From Prevotellaceae bacterium UBA4372 (lineage in GTDB: Bacteria; Bacteroidota; Bacteroidia; Bacteroidales; Bacteroidaceae): a stretch of DNA of 11,287 nt. How positions within the stretch are numbered: the stretch's first letter is position 1; the number at the start of each line of letters is the position of its first letter. The notes beneath the pieces were generated by a model, which was not told the origin of the DNA, ran no database searches, and worked only from the letters and a program-made list of their open reading frames with translations. The stretch is taken from contig DGSC01000062.1 of assembly GCA_002391275.1 (NCBI GenBank), positions 14,186-25,472 of the forward strand, in the 5' to 3' direction. Below, piece after piece: positions 1 to 6,573 of the stretch. The translations under genes and the position numbers were made by a program.

Positions 1-826
1 GGATGAAATGGTTTACCATTGCTTCCAGAACAGCACGTTCCGCATACTCAGGCTTGTTTTTTCGTCCACCAGGCAGTTTCTCCCAGCCTCTCTTGGTGTT
101 TGACTTCACAAAGTTCATGGCTTCACGGAGCAACATGAGGACATTGCCTGTAAACTCTGCATCGTTGATGGCATCGCCCTTTTCCATTCCATCCCATCGT
201 GTGCAGTATAGGCGAGATTGCCACAATGGGCAGTCATCGGCAAACAACGCTCCTGCATTTGTAAGAAGCCCAACATTAGTGACAAGGCCAAATGAAAGGA
301 GATACTTTTTGTCCCATTCTTGACTGGTACGCTTTTTGAACGTGTTGACCAAAATCGTGAAAGAATAGTCTTCAACTTTATAATCCGTATGAAGGGAATC
401 GTAAGTTTTGTTAGAACCTTTCAGTACCAAGCGAACCATCTGTTCTGCCGTGGCAGGAAGACTTTCATCACCAACTCGGACAAATGCAATACGCTGACCA
501 TCTCCAACGTAGTAATATGGGGTATAATGCCCTGCATTGACTTTGAGCTGCAATATGTGTAAACCATCTACATCATGAGGAATGATCTCCACTTCTGGCA
601 GGGGATCCATATAGTCACGAATCTTACTACTGATAGCTTCGCAAACATGCTGCACATCTTCAAGTCCTTTGACGATGCCATCATTATCAATGCCAAAGAA
701 AAGGGAACCACCCAAGCCATTGGCAAAAGCACTTACGCTCTTCAACCAACTCTTAGGCTTCTTCTCTTCAAGCAAAACCTTGAAGTCGTATGCAGTACAT
801 TCTGCTATCAAACTATTTAATTCCAT
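1..826 (-). CDS. Schlafen AlbA_2 domain ATP-binding protein, N-terminal 275 aa (runs off window)
   Basis: Reading the minus strand from the ATG at 826 gives an open frame of 275 codons with no stop before the window edge, so this is the N-terminal part of a longer gene. Residues about 20-60 carry the AlbA_2 signature: an acidic/lysine patch (EEKKPKSW), then AFANGLGG and FFGIDNDG. Near the truncation, residues about 264-275 read ERAVLEAMVNHF, which matches the start of the GHKL-type ATPase region (HATPase_c_4, usually E-A-hydrophobic-x-N-x-hydrophobic-x-H-R) found in the second half of this family (COG2865, often called putative transcriptional regulator or RecG-like). The family is thought to bind nucleic acid and ATP, but its cellular role is poorly defined. 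A Bacteroidetes -7 element lies 43-51 bp upstream. Family call is firm; function is not. It is divergent from the rest of the window. Confidence 0.82.
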   Translation of the reverse strand, partial: MELNSLIAECTAYDFKVLLEEKKPKSWLKSVSAFANGLGGSLFFGIDNDGIVKGLEDVQHVCEAISSKIRDYMDPLPEVEIIPHDVDGLHILQLKVNAGHYTPYYYVGDGQRIAFVRVGDESLPATAEQMVRLVLKGSNKTYDSLHTDYKVEDYSFTILVNTFKKRTSQEWDKKYLLSFGLVTNVGLLTNAGALFADDCPLWQSRLYCTRWDGMEKGDAINDAEFTGNVLMLLREAMNFVKSNTKRGWEKLPGGRKNKPEYAERAVLEAMVNHFI

Positions 827-868
827 TTTAAATGACTTTCCAATAATATGGCTCCTATACATTACCTT

Positions 869-877
869 GCAAATATA
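869..877 (-). promoter_or_regulatory. Bacteroidetes -7 element for the AlbA_2 gene
   Basis: On the minus strand 877-869 reads TATATTTGC, matching TAnnTTTG. The -33 side, about 20 nt further upstream, is only weakly TTTG-like (TTTTATG). The 5' UTR would be about 35-40 nt. Confidence 0.55.
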
Positions 878-995
878 CATTTTTTATTGAGAAGATGGCA
901 TAAAATCATTGTTTCGCGCGTATTTTAAGCAAATTTTATCTAAAAACACACCTATACAGCATTAAAAGTTGCGATAATTGAAGTTTTATGTGTAC

Positions 996-1028
996 CTTGC
1001 AAAGCATTGTGGCGACATGCCATCTTTG
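996..1028 (+). promoter_or_regulatory. Promoter of the hairpin RNA candidate
   Basis: A CTTG at 996-999 stands 21 nt before CATCTTTG at 1021-1028. Each element has one mismatch to the Bacteroidetes TTTG / TAnnTTTG consensus. The predicted start, about 1034-1036, falls just before the outermost paired segment of the structured RNA. Confidence 0.5.
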
Positions 1029-1034
1029 CACGAC

Positions 1035-1215
1035 ATATTGAAACAACGAAGCGTTATGCTCGACTTGCGAATGGAAATGTGAGAAACTTCTATTAGATGC
1101 AAGGACAGCGATAACGGTTCGCGCGTATAGCGTAGACTGGTTACTGCATCTACATCTAAGGGCACTTCTCACAGCCTCCATTCGAAGACGTGGTATCAGC
1201 TCCACGCTTCATAAC
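1035..1215 (+). ncRNA. Long nested hairpin RNA, 6S-like candidate
   Basis: Four perfect 7-bp helices nest colinearly: 1048-1054 with 1204-1210, 1068-1074 with 1178-1184, 1079-1085 with 1166-1172, and 1093-1099 with 1153-1159. The last has an alternative register, 1095-1101 with 1145-1151. A further 4-bp helix (1112-1115 with 1140-1143) lies inside. The result is a single long, interrupted hairpin of roughly 180 nt with internal loops, the overall shape of 6S RNA, which binds RNA polymerase holoenzyme. A promoter-like pair lies directly upstream and no convincing ORF covers the segment. The pairing is seen in the sequence; the 6S assignment is an inference from shape and size. It could instead be the structured leader of the small ORF starting at 1260. 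Ends are approximate. Confidence 0.5.
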
Positions 1216-1259
1216 AAATAAAGGCTTTTGTGGCAGCTGGAAGGCAAAAGGATGTGAGC

Positions 1260-1574
1260 ATGAAAAGAGTTTTGATTTGCTTGTTTGGACTTTTGACAGC
1301 AAGTGTACTGACGGTATCTGCTGGTGATGAAACAGATTTCTTACAGGAGACAAAAGGGTGGGAATGGCTATTTACCGAAAAAAGTGATAACCAGAGAGTA
1401 TCATATCCAATAGAGACAAGAAGCGAAGGCAGTTCTCCCTACAGACATGTGCAAAGCCGAGCGGAGGCAGTCTCATGCGACTGGGAGGAAGGCCTCGAAA
1501 TCAGCTTCTTGGGGCACCCCCCTCCTAACAGACTATCGGGAAAATGTAGCCAAGGGCCGGGTCTGAACCCCTAA
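1260..1574 (+). CDS. Small putative secreted protein, possibly decayed
   Basis: The start at 1260 is chosen because it begins a textbook signal peptide: MKR, a hydrophobic core (VLICLFGLLTASVLTV), then SAGD as a likely cleavage site near residue 21. It is also preceded by a purine-rich stretch (AAGGCAAAAGGATG). The mature part is about 80 aa with no recognised domain. The first mature half, up to about residue 57, is plausible coding sequence. The second half runs into a low-quality, proline/glycine-rich tail over sequence containing a CCGAGCGGAGGCAG word typical of Bacteroidales intergenic DNA, so the original gene may be shortened or decayed there. An in-frame ATG at 1230 exists but adds residues ahead of the signal peptide and is less likely. 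A strong terminator follows 16 bp after the stop. Confidence 0.42.
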   Translation: MKRVLICLFGLLTASVLTVSAGDETDFLQETKGWEWLFTEKSDNQRVSYPIETRSEGSSPYRHVQSRAEAVSCDWEEGLEISFLGHPPPNRLSGKCSQGPGLNP

Positions 1575-1589
1575 AGATTTTGGCCTTTT

Positions 1590-1650
1590 AGCCCAAGGGT
1601 TCCGAGCGAAAACTACTTGTTTTTCACTCGGAACCCTTGGGCTATTTTTG
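1590..1650 (+). terminator. Strong intrinsic terminator
   Basis: A 17-bp perfect stem pairs 1590-1606 with 1627-1643. After one mismatch the stem extends with a GAAAA/TTTTC helix, leaving a short loop around TACTT, and ATTTTTG follows. The T-run is only on the plus-strand side, so it ends transcription coming from the 1260 gene and insulates the synthetase operon. Confidence 0.85.
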
Positions 1651-1768
1651 TAAGATTATAGGCACCTCTGGTCCACCCTGCCTGTGGCCGGCCTCCGAAC
1701 GCCTATTGTCCAATCTTTCCATTTGAGTGGGCTATTCCTCACCAAGCAATGCTTTTTTGCGCAAATTA

Positions 1769-1800
1769 TTTGCAAATGTGCAGAAAACGACATACCTTTG
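1769..1800 (+). promoter_or_regulatory. Near-consensus promoter of the synthetase operon
   Basis: TTTG at 1769-1772, a 20-nt spacer, then TACCTTTG at 1793-1800: an exact match to the Bacteroidetes primary sigma factor pattern. The expected start near 1806 leaves a leader of about 60 nt before the ATG at 1867. Confidence 0.85.
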
Positions 1801-1866
1801 CACATCATTTCAAGTTTTGTGCAATACAAAACACCCATAACAAACGAATTATCACAATCTCACACA

Positions 1867-3558
1867 ATGAGTTATCAACCAAATTTCGAGTGCCCAAGCC
1901 TCAACCAGCGCATACAGAAAAGCATAGAAGAAAACTGGGACCTGGATGCACTCACCGACTATGGCGCTCAGACGTTTCGCTACAAGGACGTTGCCCGCAT
2001 CATCGAAAAAGTACACATCATCCTCGAAGCCTCCGGCGTACAGCATGGCGACAAAGTGGCCATCTGCGGCCGCAACAGTGCGCGATGGGGAATAGCTTTC
2101 CTGGCCACACTCACCTACGGAGCTGTAGCCGTGCCCATTCTCCACGAGTTCCATCCCGAACAAATCCATGACCTGGTCAACCATTCGGGAGCCAAACTGC
2201 TGTTCGTAGGCGACCAGATATGGCCAAAGATCGATGCCGAAAAGATGCCAGGACTCGAAGGTGTCTTCTCTAATTCCACCGACGAATACAAGATTCTGGT
2301 TGCACGCACAGATAAAGTAAAGTACGCGCGCGAGAACCTCAACCGGCTCTTCGGCGAGAAGTATCCCATGAACTTCCGCGCCAAAGATATACACTACTAT
2401 GTCGACAGCCCCAACGAAATGGCCGTGCTCAACTACACCAGCGGCACCACCTCCAACTCCAAAGGCGTCATGATTCCCTACCGGGCACTGTGGAGCAACG
2501 TGGAATTTGCCGACGAAGTTTACCACGACCACGTCCGTCGAGGCGACAATGTCGTCAGCATTTTGCCGACGGCACACATGTACGGCATGGCCTTCGAGTT
2601 CCTCTACGAGATGTGCAAAGGAGCTCACGTCACCTTCCTCGGCAAGACTCCCTCGCCTACCGTCATGCTCAAGGCATTCTCGGAACTCAAACCGAAAGTG
2701 GTCATTGCTGTGCCTCTGCTGATAGAGAAGATCGTGCGCAAGGCCATCTTCCCCAAAATAAAAGCGCCCGCCATACGTCTGGCACTGATGGCTCCGCTGC
2801 TGCGCGACCGCGTGAAAGCCCAGATACGTACCAAGATGCAGCAGGCTTTCGGAGGCGAATTCTTCGAGATCATCGTAGGCGGAGCCGCCATGAACCAGGA
2901 CATCGAAACATTCCTCAAGAGCATCGGCTTCAACTATACCATTGGCTACGGTGCCACAGAATGTGCCCCCATCATCTGCTACGCACCCTGGAACAAGTTC
3001 CGGCAAGGCTCGTGCGGCAAGGCCGCCCCACGCATGGAAGTGCGCATCGACAGCAGCGACCCCCAGCACGTACCCGGTGAAATCCTCGCACGAGGCATGA
3101 ACGTCATGCTCGGCTACTACAAGAACGACGAGGCCACAGCCGCTACGCTCGACAACGAAGGATGGTACCACACGGGCGACCTCGGCATCATCGACGCCGA
3201 AGGCAACGTCTTCATCAAAGGACGCTCGAAGAACATGCTCCTCGGCGCCAACGGACAGAATATCTATCCCGAGGAAATCGAGGACAAACTCTCGTCGCTG
3301 CCCTACGTCACCGAGTGCGTCGTCATCCAGAAAGGCGACAAACTCTACGGACTCGTCTATGCCGACCCCGATGAGGTACGCAAAGGCGGACTGTCGCCCC
3401 AGGCGCTGCAACGACAGATGGACACAAACCTGCAGGAACTCAACAACGTCGTGCCCGTATATGCACGCCTGCAGGCACTGAAACTCGTTCCCGAAGAATT
3501 CGAGAAAACTCCAAAGAAAAGCATCCGACGCTATAAATACATGAACTACGAAATATGA
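1867..3558 (+). CDS. AMP-forming acyl-CoA synthetase (long-chain fatty acid-CoA ligase type), copy 1
   Basis: A 563-aa adenylate-forming enzyme. It would activate a carboxylic acid with ATP to an acyl-AMP and pass it to CoA; the substrate chain cannot be read from the sequence. Motifs in order: phosphate-binding loop NYTSGTTSNSKGV at 189-201, the PTAHMYGM histidine region at 234-241, GGAAMN at 348-353, YGATECAP at 361-368, WYHTGDLG at 433-440 (ATP ribose aspartate), KGRSKNMLLGANGQNIYPEEIE at 451-472 (hinge and A8), and TPKKSIRRYKY at 548-558 with the A10 lysine. The frame is open upstream to 1684, but the ATG at 1867 is chosen because the promoter and leader lie inside that extension and the family starts here. 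The stop overlaps the next start by 4 bp, implying coupled translation. The loop carries S-N-S where most relatives have G-x-P before the conserved KG. Confidence 0.88.
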   Translation: MSYQPNFECPSLNQRIQKSIEENWDLDALTDYGAQTFRYKDVARIIEKVHIILEASGVQHGDKVAICGRNSARWGIAFLATLTYGAVAVPILHEFHPEQIHDLVNHSGAKLLFVGDQIWPKIDAEKMPGLEGVFSNSTDEYKILVARTDKVKYARENLNRLFGEKYPMNFRAKDIHYYVDSPNEMAVLNYTSGTTSNSKGVMIPYRALWSNVEFADEVYHDHVRRGDNVVSILPTAHMYGMAFEFLYEMCKGAHVTFLGKTPSPTVMLKAFSELKPKVVIAVPLLIEKIVRKAIFPKIKAPAIRLALMAPLLRDRVKAQIRTKMQQAFGGEFFEIIVGGAAMNQDIETFLKSIGFNYTIGYGATECAPIICYAPWNKFRQGSCGKAAPRMEVRIDSSDPQHVPGEILARGMNVMLGYYKNDEATAATLDNEGWYHTGDLGIIDAEGNVFIKGRSKNMLLGANGQNIYPEEIEDKLSSLPYVTECVVIQKGDKLYGLVYADPDEVRKGGLSPQALQRQMDTNLQELNNVVPVYARLQALKLVPEEFEKTPKKSIRRYKYMNYEI

Positions 3559-5222
3559 AAAGCTTCAACCTCTGCACTCAAGAGACCATACAGAAATACT
3601 GGAACAACGACGCCCTCAGCGACTACGGCGTACAAACATTCCAGTACAAGGATGTAGCACGCATCATCGAAAAGCTACATATCATTCTCGAAGCCTCAGG
3701 CGTAGAGCATGGCGACAAAGTGGCCATCTGCGGCCGCAACAGCGCACGCTGGGGCATTGCCTTCTTTGCCACTTTAACCTATGGAGCCGTGGCTGTACCC
3801 ATACTCCATGAGTTCCATCCCGAACAGATTCACGACATCGTGAACCATTCCGAAGCGAAACTACTGTTCGTAGGCGATCAGGTATGGCCTAAGCTGAATC
3901 CTGAAAGGATGCCTCACCTCGAAGGCATTTTCGGCAACAGCAACGAAGAATACACGTTGCTGCTGGGAAGAACCGAAAAGGTAAAGTACGCTCGCGAAAA
4001 CCTCAACAGGCTCTTCGGCGAGAAGTATCCCATGAACTTCCGGGCAAAAGACATCTGCTACTACACCGACAGCCCCGACGAACTGGCCGTGCTCAACTAC
4101 ACCAGCGGAACTACCTCCAACTCGAAGGGCGTCATGATTCCCTACCGGGCTCTCTGGAGCAACTACGACTTCGCCGTCGGAGTTCTGGGCACACAAATGG
4201 GTCCCGGCGACAATGTGCTCTCGATGCTGCCCATGGCTCACATGTATGGCATGGCCTTCGAGTTCATCTACGAATTCCTCCACGGCGTACACGTCTATTT
4301 CCTCTCCAAGACACCTTCGCCCGCCGTGCTGCTCTCGGCCTTCGCCGACCTCAAGCCAAAGCTCATCGTTGCCGTGCCGCTCATCATCGAGAAGATAGTG
4401 CGCAAAGCCGTGCTGCCTAAATTGCAGACGCCCATTGTGAAGCTCGCCCTCCACACCCCCATCCTTCGCGAACGCGTCCTCACCGAAGTGCGCCACAAGC
4501 TGCAAGAGGCCTTCGGAGGCAACTTCATCGAGATAATCGTGGGCGGAGCTGCCTTCAATCAGGACATCGAGACAGTGCTCCACGACATAGGCTTCAACTA
4601 CACCGTAGGCTACGGCACCACAGAATGCGCCCCCATCATAGCCTACTCGCCATGGGACAGCTTCCGCCAAGGCTCATGCGGCCGTCCGGCACCGCGCATG
4701 GAAGTGCGCATAGCCAGCTCCGACCCCGCCAACGTGCCCGGCGAAATCCTCACACGCGGCACCAACGTCATGCTCGGCTACTACAAGAATCCCGAAGCCA
4801 CAGCAGCGGCCATCGATGCCGACGGATGGTACCACACGGGCGACCTCGGCGTGATGGATGCCGAGCAGAACATCTTCATCAAAGGACGCTCGAAGAACAT
4901 GCTACTCGGCGCCAGCGGGCAGAACATCTATCCCGAGGAAATCGAGGACAAGCTCGCATCGCTACCCTTCGTCACCGAGTGCGTGGTGATTCAGAAAGAC
5001 GAGCACCTCTACGGACTCGTCTATTCCGACCCCGACGAGGTGCGTGCCGCAGGGCTCTCAGAAGCGATGCTCGAAGCACAGATGGAAGAGAACCGCCAGG
5101 AACTCAACAAGATTGTACCCTCCTACTCACGCCTCTTCGCCATCCGCCTCGTTCCCGAGGAATTCGAGAAAACGCCCAAGCGAAGCATTAAACGCTACAA
5201 ATATCTCAACTACGAAGTGTAG
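3555..5222 (+). CDS. AMP-forming acyl-CoA synthetase, tandem copy 2
   Basis: A 555-aa paralogue of the preceding gene. It is collinear with copy 1 without visible gaps once the first 8 residues of copy 1 are set aside, and roughly three quarters identical by eye. All motifs are kept: NYTSGTTSNSKGV near 181, PMAHMYGM near 226, YGTTECAP near 353, WYHTGDLG near 425, KGRSKNMLLGASGQNIYPEE near 443, and TPKRSIKRYKY near 540. The start ATG sits in an ATGA overlap with the upstream stop and has no promoter of its own, so it is expressed from the 1769-1800 promoter. Differences cluster in the helices between the phosphate loop and GGAAFN, a region that helps shape the acyl pocket in this superfamily, so the two enzymes may differ in acid preference. 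No terminator is visible directly after the gene. Confidence 0.87.
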   Translation: MKSFNLCTQETIQKYWNNDALSDYGVQTFQYKDVARIIEKLHIILEASGVEHGDKVAICGRNSARWGIAFFATLTYGAVAVPILHEFHPEQIHDIVNHSEAKLLFVGDQVWPKLNPERMPHLEGIFGNSNEEYTLLLGRTEKVKYARENLNRLFGEKYPMNFRAKDICYYTDSPDELAVLNYTSGTTSNSKGVMIPYRALWSNYDFAVGVLGTQMGPGDNVLSMLPMAHMYGMAFEFIYEFLHGVHVYFLSKTPSPAVLLSAFADLKPKLIVAVPLIIEKIVRKAVLPKLQTPIVKLALHTPILRERVLTEVRHKLQEAFGGNFIEIIVGGAAFNQDIETVLHDIGFNYTVGYGTTECAPIIAYSPWDSFRQGSCGRPAPRMEVRIASSDPANVPGEILTRGTNVMLGYYKNPEATAAAIDADGWYHTGDLGVMDAEQNIFIKGRSKNMLLGASGQNIYPEEIEDKLASLPFVTECVVIQKDEHLYGLVYSDPDEVRAAGLSEAMLEAQMEENRQELNKIVPSYSRLFAIRLVPEEFEKTPKRSIKRYKYLNYEV

Positions 5223-5408
5223 CCCAAAAGCTCAATATATCGTTGAAAACATCCAAAGTATATCTCTGCTCATTCGCCATTCTTTCCCATTCAACATTCC
5301 GAGCGAAGCGAGATACGTCACTTGTCATTCATCATTCATCAAGGTAGCCTCGCCGACCATCGAGCCGTGAGCAACTACCAAGTATTCATCATTTAATCAC
5401 AAACAACT
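5223..5408 (+). other. Intergenic region with short direct repeats
   Basis: No gene or clear promoter. It holds the word CCGAGCGAAGCGAG (5298-5311) and an ATTCATC-type tandem repeat near 5325-5341. The same CCGAGCGAA word occurs in the terminator at 1603-1611, and a variant at about 1457. Confidence 0.5.
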
Positions 5409-5642
5409 ATGGGATTTATTTTATGGATTCTCTATGGCTTGGCAGCAGGAGCATGCGCCTCTTGGCTAATTGGTTCAAGCCATGAATGGTATTGGAACAT
5501 CATCATCGGTATCGTTGGTAGTGTTGTCGGCGGTTTTGTTGCAGGCCTCTGCGGCATCAAGAGCGATAACTGGTTAGGCTCTTTCATCATTGCGGTGATA
5601 GGTGCCGTCATCTGCCTTCTGCTCTTCAACTATCTGGCATAG
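5409..5642 (+). CDS. GlsB/YeaQ/YmgE family small membrane protein
   Basis: A 77-aa, almost wholly hydrophobic protein with three membrane segments: about 3-20 (FILWILYGLAAGACASWL), 29-48 (WNIIIGIVGSVVGGFVAGLC) and 57-76 (GSFIIAVIGAVICLLLFNYL). The glycine-rich GIVGSVVGGF segment and the overall size are typical of the Transgly_assoc family (named transglycosylase-associated, but without catalytic residues). Relatives are often stress-induced inner-membrane proteins of unknown mechanism. There is no Shine-Dalgarno sequence, as usual in Bacteroidetes, and no convincing TAnnTTTG promoter in the 186 bp upstream, so it may be read from the synthetase promoter. A strong terminator begins 16 bp after the stop. 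Confidence 0.85.
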   Translation: MGFILWILYGLAAGACASWLIGSSHEWYWNIIIGIVGSVVGGFVAGLCGIKSDNWLGSFIIAVIGAVICLLLFNYLA

Positions 5643-5658
5643 ACCCGCCAGCTAACAA

Positions 5659-5710
5659 AAATGCCCCTCTCCCCAGCATAGCACTGGGAGAGGGGCATTT
5701 CTCTTTTCGC
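5659..5710 (+). terminator. Strong intrinsic terminator
   Basis: ATGCCCCTCTCCC at 5661-5673 pairs with GGGAGAGGGGCAT at 5686-5698, extended by flanking A/T pairs, and is followed by TTTCTCTTTT. The A-run on the left side means it could also work on the minus strand. It marks the edge between the GC-richer region and the AT-rich accessory part. Confidence 0.88.
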
Positions 5711-5783
5711 TCATCTCTTATTACACAAACAGTCCAAGATTTATTTACTCTTCACTTTTTCCTCTTCATTTTTTCTTCCTTTA

Positions 5784-5816
5784 TTTGCACCTATTAGCAA
5801 AAAAACGCTATCTTTG
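5784..5816 (+). promoter_or_regulatory. Strong promoter without a recognisable gene
   Basis: TTTG at 5784-5787, a 21-nt spacer, then TATCTTTG at 5809-5816: an excellent Bacteroidetes promoter. A transcript would start near 5822 and read into 5828-6190, where only two tiny overlapping ORFs are found. Confidence 0.75.
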
Positions 5817-5827
5817 CACCGAATCCG

Positions 5828-5950
5828 ATGGCCCACTACGGGCATGAGGGTCAAAATCTTAACGGAAAAGGACGTTTATCAAGTGTTACTATTCCACAGG
5901 AAATCAAGGAAGTTAGGAATGTGGAAGTTATTACATTGGTTTCCGTGTAA
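5828..5950 (+). CDS. Possible 40-aa ORF directly after a strong promoter
   Basis: ATG at 5828 opens 40 codons (starts MAHYGHEGQNLNGKG, ends VEVITLVSV). It lies only about 6 nt after the predicted transcription start, so translation would be nearly leaderless. An overlapping alternative frame, 5844-5960 (38 aa, starts MRVKILTEKDVY), is equally possible. Neither is recognised. Support is position behind the promoter only; this may be the stump of a displaced gene. Confidence 0.2.
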   Translation: MAHYGHEGQNLNGKGRLSSVTIPQEIKEVRNVEVITLVSV

Positions 5951-6147
5951 GTTATTATAAATTAGCCCATTTGCGCTAATTGTCGTTATTCCCAACTTGC
6001 GAGCATGTACGAATATTGAGGCTGTTCCGTTACCAAATCGTTACCTACGATTGTTTGGGTATTTATGTGTAGAATCGTGTAATCTGTACAAGATTCATTG
6101 TGGCTCGGAATAATATACATGTTCTGATATATTTTGCATGACAGGGA

Positions 6148-6190
6148 ATGCTCTGAGATTGTTTAATTTTGCACCCCAAATTCAGAGCAT
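6148..6190 (+). repeat. 9-bp perfect inverted repeat enclosing a -7 element
   Basis: ATGCTCTGA (6148-6156) and TCAGAGCAT (6182-6190) are perfect inverted copies separated by 25 bp. Inside is TAATTTTG at 6164-6171, a good Bacteroidetes -7 box without a well-spaced -33 element. The right arm overlaps the first of two adjacent ATG codons (6189, 6192). This could be an operator for a dimeric repressor. Confidence 0.5.
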
Positions 6191-6191
6191 G

Positions 6192-6478
6192 ATGAAAAAT
6201 GTGATTAAGAGAGAAATGCAAGCTCGCTTACAGCAAGAGTAAGGAGGCTATGCCCATGTTCCGTATGGTAGGCAATCGCTCGGTCTTTGGAAGCTTTACT
6301 TGGAAAGAACTACAACCAGACTCCAAAGGAGTTGAAAAGTCATTTCTCAGAACATAGGACTGCAGCACTTTTATATAAATTAGTAAAGTGCATGATGCAG
6401 TTAGTGCAAATAATGCACAAAGTGAATGATTTGACAGACAAATATCAGGAAAAGCCTGCGGAAAAGTGGGGAAAATAA
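6192..6478 (+). pseudogene. Remnant of an unrecognised small gene, frames broken
   Basis: ATG at 6192 opens MKNVIKREMQARLQQE and hits a stop at 6240-6242. From 6272 another frame gives a lysine-rich, helical 69-residue stretch (AIARSLEALLGKN to EKWGK) ending at 6478. It has no ATG at its beginning and is preceded by an in-frame stop at 6269, so the usable start would be a TTG at 6287. A third frame bridges the gap (KEAMPMFRMVGN). Two small indels would therefore join all three into one protein of about 95 residues. I do not recognise the family. The reading as one broken gene is an inference; the alternative is that the 6287-6478 ORF is real and starts at TTG. Confidence 0.33.
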
Positions 6479-6516
6479 TATTAAAATGTGATAATTTGCT
6501 GAATATACGAATGCTT

Positions 6517-6549
6517 TTCGTGTTCTGTCAGAGAATTTATGTAACTTTG
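6517..6549 (+). promoter_or_regulatory. Promoter of the HTH regulator gene
   Basis: TAACTTTG at 6542-6549 matches TAnnTTTG. TTCG at 6517-6520, 21 nt upstream, is a one-mismatch -33 element. The start site would be near 6556, about 18 nt before the ATG at 6574. Confidence 0.6.
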
Positions 6550-6573
6550 TACAAAAAACAAAAGAAATCCATT

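Larger units (their letters stand above)
5701..6573. other. AT-rich junction region, mostly without intact genes
   Basis: Between the terminator at 5710 and the HTH gene at 6574 there is no intact, recognisable gene. It holds the orphan promoter at 5784-5816, tiny ORFs at 5828-5960, a weak hairpin (ATTAGC/GCTAAT, 5961-5980), the inverted repeat at 6148-6190 and the gene debris at 6192-6478. Composition is visibly more AT-rich than the synthetase operon, consistent with a junction between core and acquired DNA. Confidence 0.6.

Noticed and set aside
936..1205. 89-codon minus-strand ORF over the hairpin RNA
   Set aside because: No recognisable protein features, and it overlaps the paired segments on the opposite strand, which explain the sequence better.
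1536..1683. tRNA-like GGGTCTGAACCC segment
   Set aside because: No cloverleaf can be drawn: acceptor and anticodon arms are missing, and the neighbouring stem is a terminator.
1852..3411. 519-codon open frame on the minus strand opposite synthetase copy 1
   Set aside because: It is fully antisense to a well-supported synthetase in GC-rich sequence. Its translation has no family motifs and is an artefact of codon bias.
3861..4670. 269-codon minus-strand frame opposite synthetase copy 2
   Set aside because: Same explanation: it mirrors the frame seen in copy 1 because the two genes are similar.
5961..5980. ATTAGC/GCTAAT hairpin as a terminator
   Set aside because: Only 6 AT-rich base pairs and no T-run after it.
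5986..6120. 44-codon minus-strand ORF (starts MYIIPSHNES)
   Set aside because: No promoter, no recognised similarity and a length expected by chance in this region; it might be a gene tail but cannot be supported.
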